Shown piece by piece: positions 11,728 to 22,274 of a stretch of 64,000 bases of DNA. Under the pieces are notes generated by a model, which was not told where the DNA came from, searched no databases, and saw nothing but the letters and a program-made list of their open reading frames with translations. Within the stretch, counting starts at the first letter, position 1. Every line of letters starts with the position of its first letter. This DNA is from Caenorhabditis remanei (taxonomy: Eukaryota > Nematoda > Chromadorea > Rhabditida > Rhabditidae), in the NCBI RefSeq assembly GCF_010183535.1, contig NC_071329.1, positions 14,818,001-14,882,000 on the forward strand, read 5' to 3'. The translations under genes and the position numbers were made by a program.

Positions 11728-13851
11728 TACCGTAAAAACTGTATTAGAGCGACATGTCGCTCTATTTTTCAACCGCCTCTGAGAACAATTTTGTGGTTTC
11801 AGAAACTCACTAAAGTTAAACGGAAAAACACATTTTGAAAGTTCTATTTGTTGATCTAGAGGCTACTATTCACGCTGCTTTTAATCAGAACCAAGAAAAT
11901 ACACTGGGATAACCATATAAGACAGGCCAAATTTGAAAAATTTTTTTCGTCGTCAGTTTTTTCACAAATTTTCAACTTTCCTGTGAGTTTTCACAGAAAA
12001 AATTGAGTGTTGCGAAATTCCAAGAATTGATGTGGAAATAGAATGAATCTCCCAAAATTGTTAGAAAACGGAAAAATTTTAGAACTTCTGGGAAATTCAA
12101 CAGGATTTCTACGAAATTACAGTTTTTCCTCAACTGGTTTGTAGAAACTGATTAAGGTCAGCTGTCAATTTGATTTTTTGAAACAGTTTCAAAAAGAGTT
12201 GCGAAAAAATTCGACCAGTTTTTATTGAAAAAGACAAACACAGAAACGTAACAGTTACACTTTTGTGAAAAACAGAAAAAAAAGTACGTGAAAATTAGAA
12301 TAAATTTGATTTCACGTGACGAACTCGGGCCTCCCCAAAACCGAAACTGTTACAACTCTGGGAATTATCCACGTATCGTTGTGTATGAGTTTCAGAGAGC
12401 TACCTGAAATTAAAAACGAATTGAACGTATTGACACAAAAAAGAAAACGACAAACCTCATTGTGACTTAGAAGAGCATTTTGTAAGATATCAACATAAAC
12501 CAATAACAACGATAGATTGATATAAATAAAATTTTGCTCCAAACACAATATAATATATCTGAAAATCTGAAAGGATTATTCTTGAAACCGTAATCGTTAA
12601 GTTACCTTCTAAACACTATTGAGAAGTCCAATTAGCATTAAAAACCCAAGTAGAATTGGGAATTGAAAATTAGATGAAAAATCTGCAAATTTGTGGTTTT
12701 TTCTTACCTGGATTCAATAATTTTCTCTGGAATAGGCATATTTAAATGTATAGAGCTATATCTCATGTCACATCAAGCAGCAAATTTACCAGCAGGAAGG
12801 AATAAAACAAATCATCAAAACAAATGACGTGTCACTCAAAAAACAAAGGACGTTTTTCAACGTGGCTTGTTATTTGAAATTCTGCCACGTTTATAAAAAA
12901 TTTTGGAAAGAAAACCACGTTTTGATGATTTGTTTTATTCCTTCCTGCTGGTAAATTTGCTGCTTGATGTGACATGAGATATAGCTCTATACATTGAAAT
13001 ATGCCTATTCCAGAGAAAATTATTGAATCCAGGTAAGAAACAACCACAAATTTGCAGATTTTTCATCTAATTTTCAATTCCCAATTCTACTTGGGTTTTT
13101 AATGCTAATTGGACTTCTCAATAGTGTTTAGAAGGTAACTTAACGATTACGGTTTCAAGAATAACCCTTTCAGATTTTCAGATATATTATATTGTGTTTG
13201 GAGCAAAATTTTATTTATATCAATCTATCGTTGTTATTGGTTTATGTTGATATCTTACAAAATGCTCTTCTAAGTCACAATGAGGTTTGTCGTTTTCTTT
13301 TTTGTGTCAATACGTTCAATTCGTTTTTAATTTCAGGTAGCTCTCTGAAACTCATACACAACGATACGTGGATAATTTCCAGAGTTGTAACAGTTTCGAT
13401 TTTGGGGAGGCCCGAGTTCGTCACGTGAAATCAAATTTATTCTAATTTTCACGTACTTTTTTTTTCTGTTTTTCACAAAAGTGTAACTGTTACGTTTCTG
13501 TGTTTGTCGTCTTTTTAAAATTCCTTCAATAAAATTTTTTGTGAACATTGTTCCAGTCTCACCAACTTGTCGTTAATCAAATCCTAATAAAGAGAAAGTT
13601 TCAAGTATGAGTAAACTTTTTCAGAAAAATTCGACTAGCTGAGAATTCATAAAACTCTGTTAAAAATCACATACTTTTCAAAAATCCGCCAGATTTTAAC
13701 AATTATGAGTTTCCCATTTTTTGCCAAATACAAAGAGAAAACTGTCGAGGAAAAAAAAATTTCAAATTTGGCCTGTCTTATATTCATGAATCCTGAGTAT
13801 AGATGGGTGTCGTTCTATTAGAGGTGTCGCTCTAATACAGTTTTTACGGTA
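11728..13851. mobile_element. 2.1 kb foldback transposon with almost identical arms
   Basis: It begins TACCGTAAAAACTGTATTAG (11728) and ends with the inverse, CTAATACAGTTTTTACGGTA (13851); the outer TA is a likely target duplication. The two arms (about 11.9-12.82 and 12.92-13.8 kb) are inverted copies around a spacer of about 100 bp. A 78-codon frame occurs in both arms (12312-12548 minus, 13192-13428 plus) with only two amino acid differences, so the arms are very similar and the element is probably young or gene-converted. That frame resembles no protein I know and is not called a gene. Outer 150 bp of the arms is less well matched. Confidence 0.82.
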
Positions 13852-14036
13852 TGTATATCTCATTGGTTCATTGAGATGTGCAAACAGAGATTATGAGTAG
13901 CCGGTTTATTGATTTTCTTGTAGTCTGTCTCCTCGTCATCCACAGGACACAACAATTACCTTTTCGCGTTTTCTTTTTTTATTATAGTAATTTGCAAATA
14001 AGCCATAAGAAATATAATAAATTTTCAGAACGAGAA

Positions 14037-15806
14037 ATGCAAATTCTTAGTTTGCCATTCGTGGTTATAAGAGAAATATTTGCAAATTTCAAACTTGAAG
14101 AACTATTATTTTTATCTTTCTGCTCAAAAAGATTCAAATATCTTATCCAATCACTTCAAGGACGTCGGTTTAAGCAGATTAAAATTATCACATATAATTT
14201 CTCCGTTGGAAATGTCTGTATTAGTGCAGAAACGCTGTTTAGTTTGACATTAAGTGAGGTCAACTATGGTTTAACACAAATGGGAGTGTTTGGAATGAGC
14301 ATTGAGACTCCATGCTGGTAAGTATTTAGTTAAAGATTCGAACTTCTTGTTATATTTTGTTCATGTGTTTGTTCTCACGTTATTACTGGGGAATGATCTA
14401 AATTGCAAATCATTCGGAAACTGACAAAATCAATATGTTCATTCACGTAAAGATAGCACTACAAAAACTACCAAAATGTAGTTACAGTACCGCTTAAAAG
14501 GTTATCATCTCTGGCTGTTTTCAGTGGGAAATTACCAACTTTGACAGTGTGTTTCGGTGTCATCTGATTGTCCGACTAATTTTATTTTGTATGGATTGGA
14601 CAGAGCAAAAATAGCATATAATTTTTGTAGTTGACCATCTTTTTTGAAGAGCCACTATCTTAAAATTTATAGGTCGTCAAAGTAATTTAACACTAAAATC
14701 GACTAATTTCAGTGGAGATTAGCGAAATTTTGGAGCTTTGTACTTTGAAAACCTGTAACTTTTCTGGTAGTGTCCCTACAAAAAAATGGTCAACTACACA
14801 AATTATGAGTTATTTTTGTTCTGTCTGACCCATACAAAATAATATTTGTCGGACAGTCGGCTGATACCGTTGCAACTTAGGTCTAGATGATTCCCACCGT
14901 TACCAGTTCAACGTTTCGTGACAAAAACCTAGTTTTTCCGATAATCAACTTTTACATACCGTATAGGCCCCGTCTCAACTCCAACGTACGTCTAAATCAT
15001 CCCCTAGTTAGTTTTTGTGATACAAACGTATCTTCGATTTCCAGAAATTTAATATTTCAGTTGGAACCCGTTGCACTCAACATATGAATACGACAAGAAG
15101 GAAAAAGATTACATCATCCGAGGAGTTCACTCCTATATTCAACAATTCTTCGGACCGTCAATCATGTATCAAGTCAATAGCAAAAACGTGTTACCCATTA
15201 GTCTTGAAAACGTCGAGAGCAGTTCCATAAAATGTCCTGAAAACACAAAACCAGAAGAGCTGGAAGCTTGCTTTCAGAATTCTCCAAACCAAAAAACTAC
15301 TATTCATCTTGAAGGTCCTTTGGCAGGCAACATATGCTCAGATTCTGTGATCTACAAAGCCGATTTCTTGGATGTTGATTGTTTAAGAAATCGCAAAGAA
15401 AGCGAAATTTTGCGTCATTTTAAGGGAAAACGTCTTCGTTGTATGAACACGTCTTTCTCTAATTCTCAAGTCATCGAATTTCTGAATGCATGGAAATCCG
15501 GCCAAATGTTAAAAAAATCGAAACTTCTCGGTATCCATACTAATTTTGACTTGAACGAAGACGAAATAATGGGGAAAGTTGATCACATCAAGTTCAACAA
15601 ACGGTCTGTTTTTTTTCTCACCTGACATATAATATATTTATCTGAATTTCAGCCATGGTAATAAAGAAAACACTGTTGCTACTACTACTGGTCAATATTT
15701 GATACGAGAAAGTGATGGACAGAAAGGATATCTAACTATTTCACAAATGTCTGTTCACCTTGCAGTTTTTGGTCAAACTGGAGGTCACGTCAATTTCGAT
15801 ATTTGA
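14037..15806 (+). CDS. F-box protein with FBA-type C-terminal domain (325 aa)
   Basis: Likely substrate receptor of a nematode SCF ubiquitin ligase. Exons 14037-14317, 15061-15603, 15653-15806. Residues 1-45 are an F-box: LSLPFVVIREIF, then LEELLFLSFCSKRFKYLIQS. The remainder fits the F-box-associated FBA_2-type domain of the large fbxb group (SKRFK, a WNPLHSTYEYD segment, and LRCMNTSFSNSQVIEFLNAW, the usual short helix near the end). Length is typical. The start was chosen because a TTTTCAG acceptor lies 8 nt upstream; upstream in-frame codons would add an unrelated tail. The 743 nt first intron holds a palindromic repeat. The last donor (GTCTGT) is weak. These genes expand fast in Caenorhabditis; the ligase substrate is unknown. 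Confidence 0.8.
14455..14885. repeat. Palindromic repeat, copy in F-box intron
   Basis: Inverted-repeat element: CAACTTTGACAGTGTGTTTC, GTCCGAC and TTGTAGTTGACCAT on one side, AGTGTCCCTACAAAAAAATG, GTCAACTAC and GTCGGACAG on the other. Related copies lie at 41.07-41.48, 44.33-44.55 and 49.7-50.16 kb. Short core pieces (AAAAAGTTGTCAAxTA) also occur at 21.36 and 33.74 kb. Confidence 0.65.
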
Positions 15807-16417
15807 GGATTTTTCCGCGATGCAATTTCCTAATTAATGTTGTATACATATTTGTAATTTCTCATTCATTTTTTTCCAATAATGAAACATCAGAATTCTT
15901 TGAATGGCTCTCAAATTTTTCTTCTTTGTTTACAATTCATATTCGATCCCAACTAGCTTCTGAAATAATCAATCAATTAAGCTTCCAAACATGTTCCTAC
16001 TGAAATTCAAAGTTCCAAAAACTTCTAGAATCTCCTGACCCTTCATAATATCTCATGCTTGCCCATCTGTCTCAACATTTATTCTATCAACATTTGTTCT
16101 ACACATACTCCTCTACAGACCATAAACTCGTTTGGCGGTACTACACATTGTTTATTTCGATTGAGCAAAACTGTCAATTTATGATTCATAAGAAATAAAT
16201 TATGAACAAAGAAATATGCAACATGTGGGACGTTTACAACTTGGCACTGAATCTTTTGAAGAGGTTTGTCTCTCTGGGAAGGTTTTTGTGAGCAACCATT
16301 CATAACTACATTCCCAGAGGGACAAATCTCTTCAAAATGTACCGTTTTCTCTTTCCGAAAATAATTTCGTTCAATTCTAAAAAAAATCTTCCAGGAAACG
16401 AAACAGAGGTCCTGAGG

Positions 16418-16915
16418 ATGAACTTCCAAAACAACGCTGCTGTGGGTTCTATTGATGAGTCGAATCCAGGATTTGTCAGAGAACATCAGAATATGAATGC
16501 CTATGTGTATCAGTATAGTTATTTTACTATGAAGAGTTAAAAAAAATTATATATTACAGGCAGTTTAAGGGAGAGCATGATGAATAGCACTTTTGCTCAA
16601 ATGAATCTGGCTCGTGAAGTATACGCTCAAGAAAATCAATATCAAGCACTGTGGAATGCGTTTATGGTGCTGGCAGGTGATCATGACAATCTCAATAATA
16701 GGCTCCAACAAGCGCTGAAAGAAAATGGAGAATTGAAAGAAGCAAATTGGAATTTGTAAGCCGAGGGCCACGCAACTCAACACGATGTTGAAACAATGGA
16801 GAAAACGATTCATTTCATGTCGAAAAGGATGGATCTTCAAGATGAGACCATCAAAGACTTGCAATCTCAACTGGCTGTTCAACAAATGAAGGAAACCAAC
16901 TCATCTGTTTCATAA
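16418..16915 (+). pseudogene. Coiled-coil paralogue broken by an in-frame TAA
   Basis: Two exons, 16418-16512 and 16564-16915, join in frame, with an acceptor (CTTCCAG) upstream of the start. The product would be a 145-residue helical coil (QMNLAREVYAQENQYQALW, then LKENGELKEANWNL). Codon 16757-16759 is TAA in the middle, after which the same frame goes on as a coiled coil (METMEKTIHFMSKRM-like) to the TAA at 16913. The GTAAGC at the stop could be a donor, but no acceptor follows. So this looks like a recently broken family member, or a short 96-aa protein. No C-terminal module is seen. Confidence 0.55.
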
Positions 16916-17544
16916 AATAGTCTCTATAAAACTTCTCAAAATACTTGTTATCTTCTTTATCTTTTGTTTCATCTTTCCTTTTCTCGATTTCTAACATTTC
17001 GTCCACAATCTTTCCTTATTGTTTATTGTTTATTTTATTTCCTTTTTTATCCCGATTAATTTTTCTGTTTTCTCAAAATAACTTGTTCCCAATAAAGATA
17101 TTCTGTTCCATTTCTTTCATTTGTTTAGATTCGTCATCCTATCGTCCGAATCAGAGTCAGAAAGACCGCGAATTCCTGTGACCATGTCCGCAGATGTTCG
17201 AAATATCTGTCTGCATGTTTTTCAATGAGTACTTGACTTCCATCTGAACCAAACATGGAAACCACGTGGTACCCTGAAATCTATGCAGGCATTTCAAACT
17301 CATCTTTACCAACAATGATTCATGAAACATTTTACTATGTTGATGTTTTGTACTCCTGAATCATTTCGCAACAGTACCCTCTTCATACAAAACACTTTTG
17401 TAAATGTTCCCCTCTTTGCAAAATTTCTGTTCCCACTCTCCGCCCACTCCCCTTTATCAATCAATTTACGTTTACTCATAGTCACATTCGACAGAATCAT
17501 TCTGACCAGCTTTGCTTTTTTTTGTTGTTTTTTTGTTCCTTTTA

Positions 17545-17686
17545 TTAGCTCGGCACAGTTCTTACAACTGCGCTCCACCAAATCCCCTTGAAAAATGTAT
17601 TTTTTTTCTCTGAGTCGCTCAATTTCGCCCACAGTTTTTTTGATTTCGGTAGAGCGCGGTTGTAAGATGCGTGTCCTGCTAATAGG
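17545..17686. mobile_element. Short hairpin MITE, copy 1
   Basis: Inverted ends TTAGCTCGGCACAGTTCTTA, then CAACTGCGCTCCACC, and the inverse GGTAGAGCGCGGTTGTAAGA to CCTGCTAA. Another copy lies in an intron at 57.91-58.02 kb. It is immediately upstream of the gene starting at 17762. Confidence 0.7.
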
Positions 17687-17761
17687 AGAAATCATTTCTT
17701 ACCAAAATGTGCCCCAGTTTCTTATAGTTTCAGTTTTCTAATCAACTGTAAAATCTTGAAG

Positions 17762-19119
17762 ATGATGATGTCTGCTTCAGAAGACAAGACGGCGACTGGA
17801 GGTACAGTGTTTTTCTCTTTTCATATGAAAAAGTCTTCAATTTTCAGTGAATCAAGTTCCCAATAAGCTCCCAAACAACCAGTTGAATATGAGCTCTGGA
17901 ATTTTTCCCAGCCAAGAGGTCCTCCAGAATTTTTGGAATCAGTTAGTGCCAACGACAAACTTTGCAAGGAGTTATGGACAAACCAATGGTATTATTTTCC
18001 TAACCGATCGGTTGTTTTCTCTATATTCTGATTTCAGATTCGGACGATTTCGGATATCAGGCGCCCTCAAAAGACAGTCCAACCACGCAGGAAAATGAAC
18101 GTCTGAAGAAAGAACTTGAGGAATCCCGACGAGCAGTTGAAGAGAAGGATCGCAAAATTGAGGAGCTCAAGAACAATATTTTCTGTTTCTCAAAGCATTA
18201 TGATGCAACTGCGAAGCTCTGCATGGAGCTGCAGGCATCAGCTGGGCAGAACGGATTCGAGGAATTCTTAAAGGAGATGGAAGAAGTGCAACATTTGAAA
18301 GGAAAGGAGCTGTTCGACTTGAAAAAAACTGTGAATTCACAAAAATTCACAATCGAGAGACTGGAAGGAAGATTGAGGAAAAGAGAGGCAACTATTGGAA
18401 AGATGAAGGAGAAAATTCGGTATTTGGATCAAGACTCTACAACTCTCGCGCCAAAAATGAATTCAGATGATGCTTCAACTTCTTCAGGAAAGCCAAAAGA
18501 GCCTGAAGTGATTCCTAGGGAGGTTCAGAAGATGTTCACCAGAGAAAACCTTGGTAAGTTTTTCTTTGATTCCAAAACTTCTTTTCAAGAAATTTTTAAA
18601 TTTCAGAATTCTGCTCCAAATATCTCAGACGCAAAGTTCAAGTTGTCAGCAGAATTCCGTATTCAAAGCAGCTGTTCGATATTTTCAATGCGAATCTTCC
18701 AGTTGGACAGAGAAAAGGTGTGTATTTTTTTAAATTTATGAGTTTTAACTCACAAGCAATTATAATTTCAGTGTATGGAGCTGTCGAGAGATATCAGTGC
18801 GCAAAACTCCGGGACATTTTGTTGGAGGAGCAGAAAAAGCAGATCGACAAGGGTTGGATCACTGTGAGACACTATAATTGTCCCAGTATTTCGATTGGGA
18901 AGAGGAAGATAAATGCTGAGTTCAAGATGCCTGAGGATCCATCGCCTAGCTATCAAGCTACTCTGGATGCCCATGAGCTTTTTGCAAAGGTAAGACTGTG
19001 TAGAGTTTCAAGTTTTAAGTTTTGAATTTCAGAAACGCCGTCAGAAAAATGAGGAAATGAATCGCCAATCATCATCTTCTTCTTTGGACACCACTCAACT
19101 ATCTACTGTTCCTTTCTAA
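17762..19119 (+). CDS. Coiled-coil protein, CC-PQW family type II (370 aa)
   Basis: Unrecognised. Exons 17762-17801, 17848-17988, 18038-18553, 18607-18717, 18772-18989, 19033-19119; introns phase 1 except the last (phase 0). Any of three consecutive ATGs (17762, 17765, 17768) could start it. Residues about 75-205 are a coiled coil (ENERLKKELEESRRAVEEKD). The C-terminal module is EFCSKYLRRKVQVVSRIP, then SKQLFDIF, then YQCAKLRDILLEEQKKQ and GWITV. A Ser-rich tail follows. Its 516 nt central exon has the same length as that of the minus-strand gene at 19.7-20.9 kb, and the module exons match it in position, so the two form a convergent sister pair. Function unknown. Confidence 0.8.
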
Positions 19120-19742
19120 TAATTTTTTCATCCGGTTTTAATTGTATTTCCTAATTTTTACCCTTTATTTTGCTCAACTTGTCCGCTTCTCTTCCGTATT
19201 TTATCAAATGTTCCCCTTTTTACTATCCCAATGAACCATAATCATCAAAAATCAATTGTGTTTTCGAAATTTCTGGAAAGAACAAAAAAAACGAAAAGAA
19301 GTAGCACACTTGTGGTGTCTGCGTGTGTGGTCCATGTCATGAGTCACTCGTATACAGGCCGCCTGTCCAATCGAAGTGGTGTGTATAATTCTCCAAGAAT
19401 ACAGTACTATCTCGCCGCTCCACGAGGTGTGGCTAGTTGGGCGTCGCAATGATGACGTTCTAGTGGTTTGGTGTTGTGGTAATGGTACACATGTCTGCTC
19501 GGCGGAAGGATGGGAAAAGAAAGAAATCAGTTTTTGTGAAGAATTTATTGAAATAACAAGACATTTTTAGCTGACTCAAATATGCAAATGCAATGTAGTT
19601 GCGAAACGTCGTGGTTGCGAAACGTCGTGGTTGCGAAACGTCGTGGTTGCGAAACGTCGTGGTTGCGAAACGTCGTGGTTGCGAAACGTCGTAGTTGCAA
19701 AGTGTCGATGTTGCAAAGTGTCGCGGAGCCGTAGAATCGAAG
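19120..19742. other. Convergent intergenic gap
   Basis: Non-coding stretch between two convergent paralogues. Apart from the 16 bp minisatellite at 19598-19725 I see no organised feature. A T-rich block directly after the stop codon probably holds the plus-strand cleavage site, but no clear AATAAA was found. Confidence 0.45.
19598..19725 (+). repeat. Minisatellite, 16 bp unit x8
   Basis: Unit GTTGCGAAACGTCGTG repeated five times exactly (19598-19677), a sixth with one change, then two variants with GTTGCAAAGTGTCG. It ends 17 nt short of the stop codon of the minus-strand gene. Each unit has the palindrome-like core ACGT/CG. Confidence 0.95.
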
Positions 19743-20944
19743 TTAGGTACTCCTTCCGTGGAATTTCTGAATTTTTTAGTTACATTCTAAACCACCTGTG
19801 ATCCAACTCACTTTTTGAAACTCCGTATGAGCTTGCTCACTTTCATCATATGATGGAGCACACTCTTGAACTGACCGCTTTCTTCGAAAATGTCTTCGTA
19901 CCACTGGTTCGCGGATCATCACCATGTTCTGGTCCAATTCCTTCTTTTGCTTTTCTTTGATGAAGTGTCGGAGCTTTGAGCATTTATAGATGTCCTCACT
20001 GCCATATTCTGAAAATTGAACAATAAATATAGAGAGTGGATGAAATGGCTCACCTGTTTTCTGATCTTCGATTGGCAACAATCGATTACAAATATTGAAA
20101 AATTCCCTTGTTTGAGGGATCCGATATACTTCTTGAATTGGCCTCTTGATGAAATTCAAGCAATATTCTGGAATTGAATCGTTTAGAACTTAATTTCGAT
20201 TAATAGACTTACTGAACATCTCCGGCGGGAAGTAGTTGGCTACCTCTCTCTCCACTAAGCCAATCTCAGTGAGAACATGCGTTGAGCTCCCTGAAGAGCT
20301 GGGATTCCCTCTTGATTCTTCCCTCAGAGCTTCTTCTTTTTCTCTTGCTTTGACTTTCAGTTTTTCTTTCCTTTCATTCTCTGGTTTTCTCAATTCTTCT
20401 ATCTTTTCATATTGCTTTTCAATTTTCCTTTGTTTCTTTGCGACTTCTTCTTCCAGCTCTCTAATTTTGAACTTCTGATTGCTGTCTTCAACATTCTTGA
20501 CTTTAATATACTTCTTCTGTTGAATATTTTCGATTTTCAATTTATCGAAGTCTTGCTTCAGAATGTTGAACTGATTGAGCAAATTCGCGTTGATTGCTTC
20601 CAGTTCTTCAATCCTCAGACTCTTCTGCCACGAAACTCTGTCTTTTTTCATTTCTTGGTCAATGAATTCCTGCATTTCTTTCAAAAATGTTATCTGACCT
20701 TCAGTCTGTTTCATTGAGATTGATGGTCCTAAAAAAGAAAAACTCAAATATTTCTGTAAAAATCACCAATTTACTCACCATTAGGTAGCCGATTGTTAGA
20801 TTGTTGCTGGTTCTGGAGAGCTGGATAATAATTTGAATCTCCAGTTCCAGGCACTCCTCCAATTGGTATTTGTGCTAGGCCAGGAGCAGCGATTGGAGCA
20901 AGAAAAGAGGCAAGATAGGGAGCAAGAATATTGTTCTGCTGCAT
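19743..20944 (-). CDS. Coiled-coil protein, CC-PQW family type II (338 aa)
   Basis: Unrecognised. Exons on the minus strand 20944-20779, 20728-20213, 20167-20054, 20008-19812, 19766-19743; first three introns phase 1, last phase 0. N-terminus is Ala/Pro/Gln-rich; residues about 65-185 are a Lys/Glu coiled coil (QQKKYIKVKNVEDSNQKFK). C-terminal module: YCLNFIKRPIQEVYRIPQ, then FF.IC, then YKCSKLRHFIKEKQKKE, then a basic RRHFRRKRS patch (possible nuclear signal). Inverted sister of the 17.8 kb gene: same exon order, same 516 nt central exon. Function unknown. Confidence 0.8.
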
Positions 20945-21531
20945 TTACAGTTTTGTGAAAAATGACACTTTCACCATCCTTATAAAGCGCAATATTTTAT
21001 GGCGTGTGACTTCTTCTTTTTTTCCCAGCTATGCATCGTCAGCTGATAATAAAACTGTATCTGGGAAAATGTGTTAATTCGATTATACCAAAGTTTTATT
21101 GTTTCGGTTTTTGTCTTTTCCTGCTCTGAAATTTTGATCTGTCAGGATTTCGTAATACTGAAAGTGTGTGATGAAGTTTTTAAAAAGTGTGCAGAATCTG
21201 AAATTTGTCGAAAGGATACAGTATCAAATTTTCTCTGAAATGTTTCCCCAACTACTCCTGAACCTTTCCAACCAATCCCGGGATAGACTCAGGAAGCCAA
21301 GACTTCTTTCGAGGCGGAGACGCAGAAATGCTATCTTTGAAGGTTTATATCTCAAAAGTGGGCGGAGCTATCAAAAAGTTGTCAACTACAAAAATGAAGC
21401 CCTGGTTTCGATCTACAAGAAAAATGTAAATTTGTCAAAATCGGATGAAAAAGAATATCATGGCGAGCTCTCAAAGTGCCGATTTTACACTGACCACCGT
21501 TTCTTCAGTGACAAACTACACTCACAATAAA

Positions 21532-21825
21532 TTTCAGAATTTTGCTCCAAATATCTCCAAAAAGAAGTGTAAGAAGATAAAACAGTCCATTTCTCAGAAA
21601 GTTCTTCAATCTTTTTAACGCAAGTCAACCAGTTGGATTCGTGAAAAGTGAGCCGTCAGATTGCTCCATCGTTTGAAGAAACTGAGAAAGCTTACAAAAA
21701 TTTCGAGACAGTAAGTCGAATTGGTTTTTGGAAAATTATATCTATTTAAATCTGTTACAGATACTTCACGAGGACCATCAGCTGGAGCTCCTGGTTCTCC
21801 AATCGACCCCGACTACTGTAGTACA
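21532..21825 (+). pseudogene. Remnant of a type II paralogue (module exons only)
   Basis: After a TTTCAG at 21532-21537 the sequence reads like the FCSKY exon of the 17.8 kb gene (TTTTGCTCCAAATATCTC) but with a TAA and a frameshift before a block matching the exon end (TCTTTTTAACGCAAGTCAACC). After it, 21655-21709 encodes APSFEETEKAYKNFE ahead of a GTAAGT donor, matching APSYDESEQAHTEFQ at the end of exon 4 in the 19.7 kb minus-strand gene. A third piece follows a TTACAG near 21760 and encodes a Ser/Gly/Pro tail. The coiled-coil exons are missing, so this is a decayed copy. Confidence 0.6.
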
Positions 21826-21917
21826 GTTTTTTTTTTCAAAATTCTGCATTATTGAATTTAGTTTTAATTGCTTACATTGATGATCGCTTTTTTGATACCA
21901 ATAGAAAAAACACAAAA

Positions 21918-21987
21918 TCTCCCACCCGGATTCGAACCTCCGTCCCTTTTTTCCTGTCCTTCGAATTCCCCACTACACCACATCCGC
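21918..21987 (-). other. tRNA-like segment with A and B boxes
   Basis: On the minus strand, TGGTGTAGTGG (21980-21970) fits the Pol III A box and GGTTCGAATCC (21938-21928) is a perfect B box, with their starts 42 nt apart, close to the tRNA spacing of about 44. The acceptor ends (GCGGATG and GTGGGAG) do not pair and the T stem is poor. So it is a tRNA-derived pseudogene or SINE-like head, not a working tRNA. Confidence 0.45.
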
Positions 21988-22274
21988 CTTCTCTGCTTCG
22001 TCATCTTCTGCAATCCCTCAGACCCGAGTTATTTCAGGAAACGCAGAAATCATAAAATGTTTCTCTATAATATAAACAAATTTCGCGATTGGTGTTCGAC
22101 CGCCTGTACAAAAGTGAGTCATTTTGACGGAAATAGACTCCACACACTGAGAGAAGCCGGCAGCCGTTCACATCTACATTTTGTCTTTTTCTCTCGTTTT
22201 TTCATCCAGAATCGATTGGATTTTTGTTTTTAAATATCATCGTTTCTCGTTTTTTGAGTTTTGCGATTTTTAGC

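Noticed and set aside
12312..12548. 78-codon frame (and its copy at 13192-13428)
   Set aside because: Kept twice only because it is in the two arms of the foldback; no splice context, no known homology.
16079..16486. 135-codon minus-strand frame
   Set aside because: It overlaps the coiled-coil exon at 16418 in antisense and a short hairpin at 16256-16337; content is not protein-like and no promoter or splice sites support it.
21852..22233. Two frames of 67 and 121 codons
   Set aside because: They cover the tRNA-like segment and decayed paralogue; no splice logic or homology.
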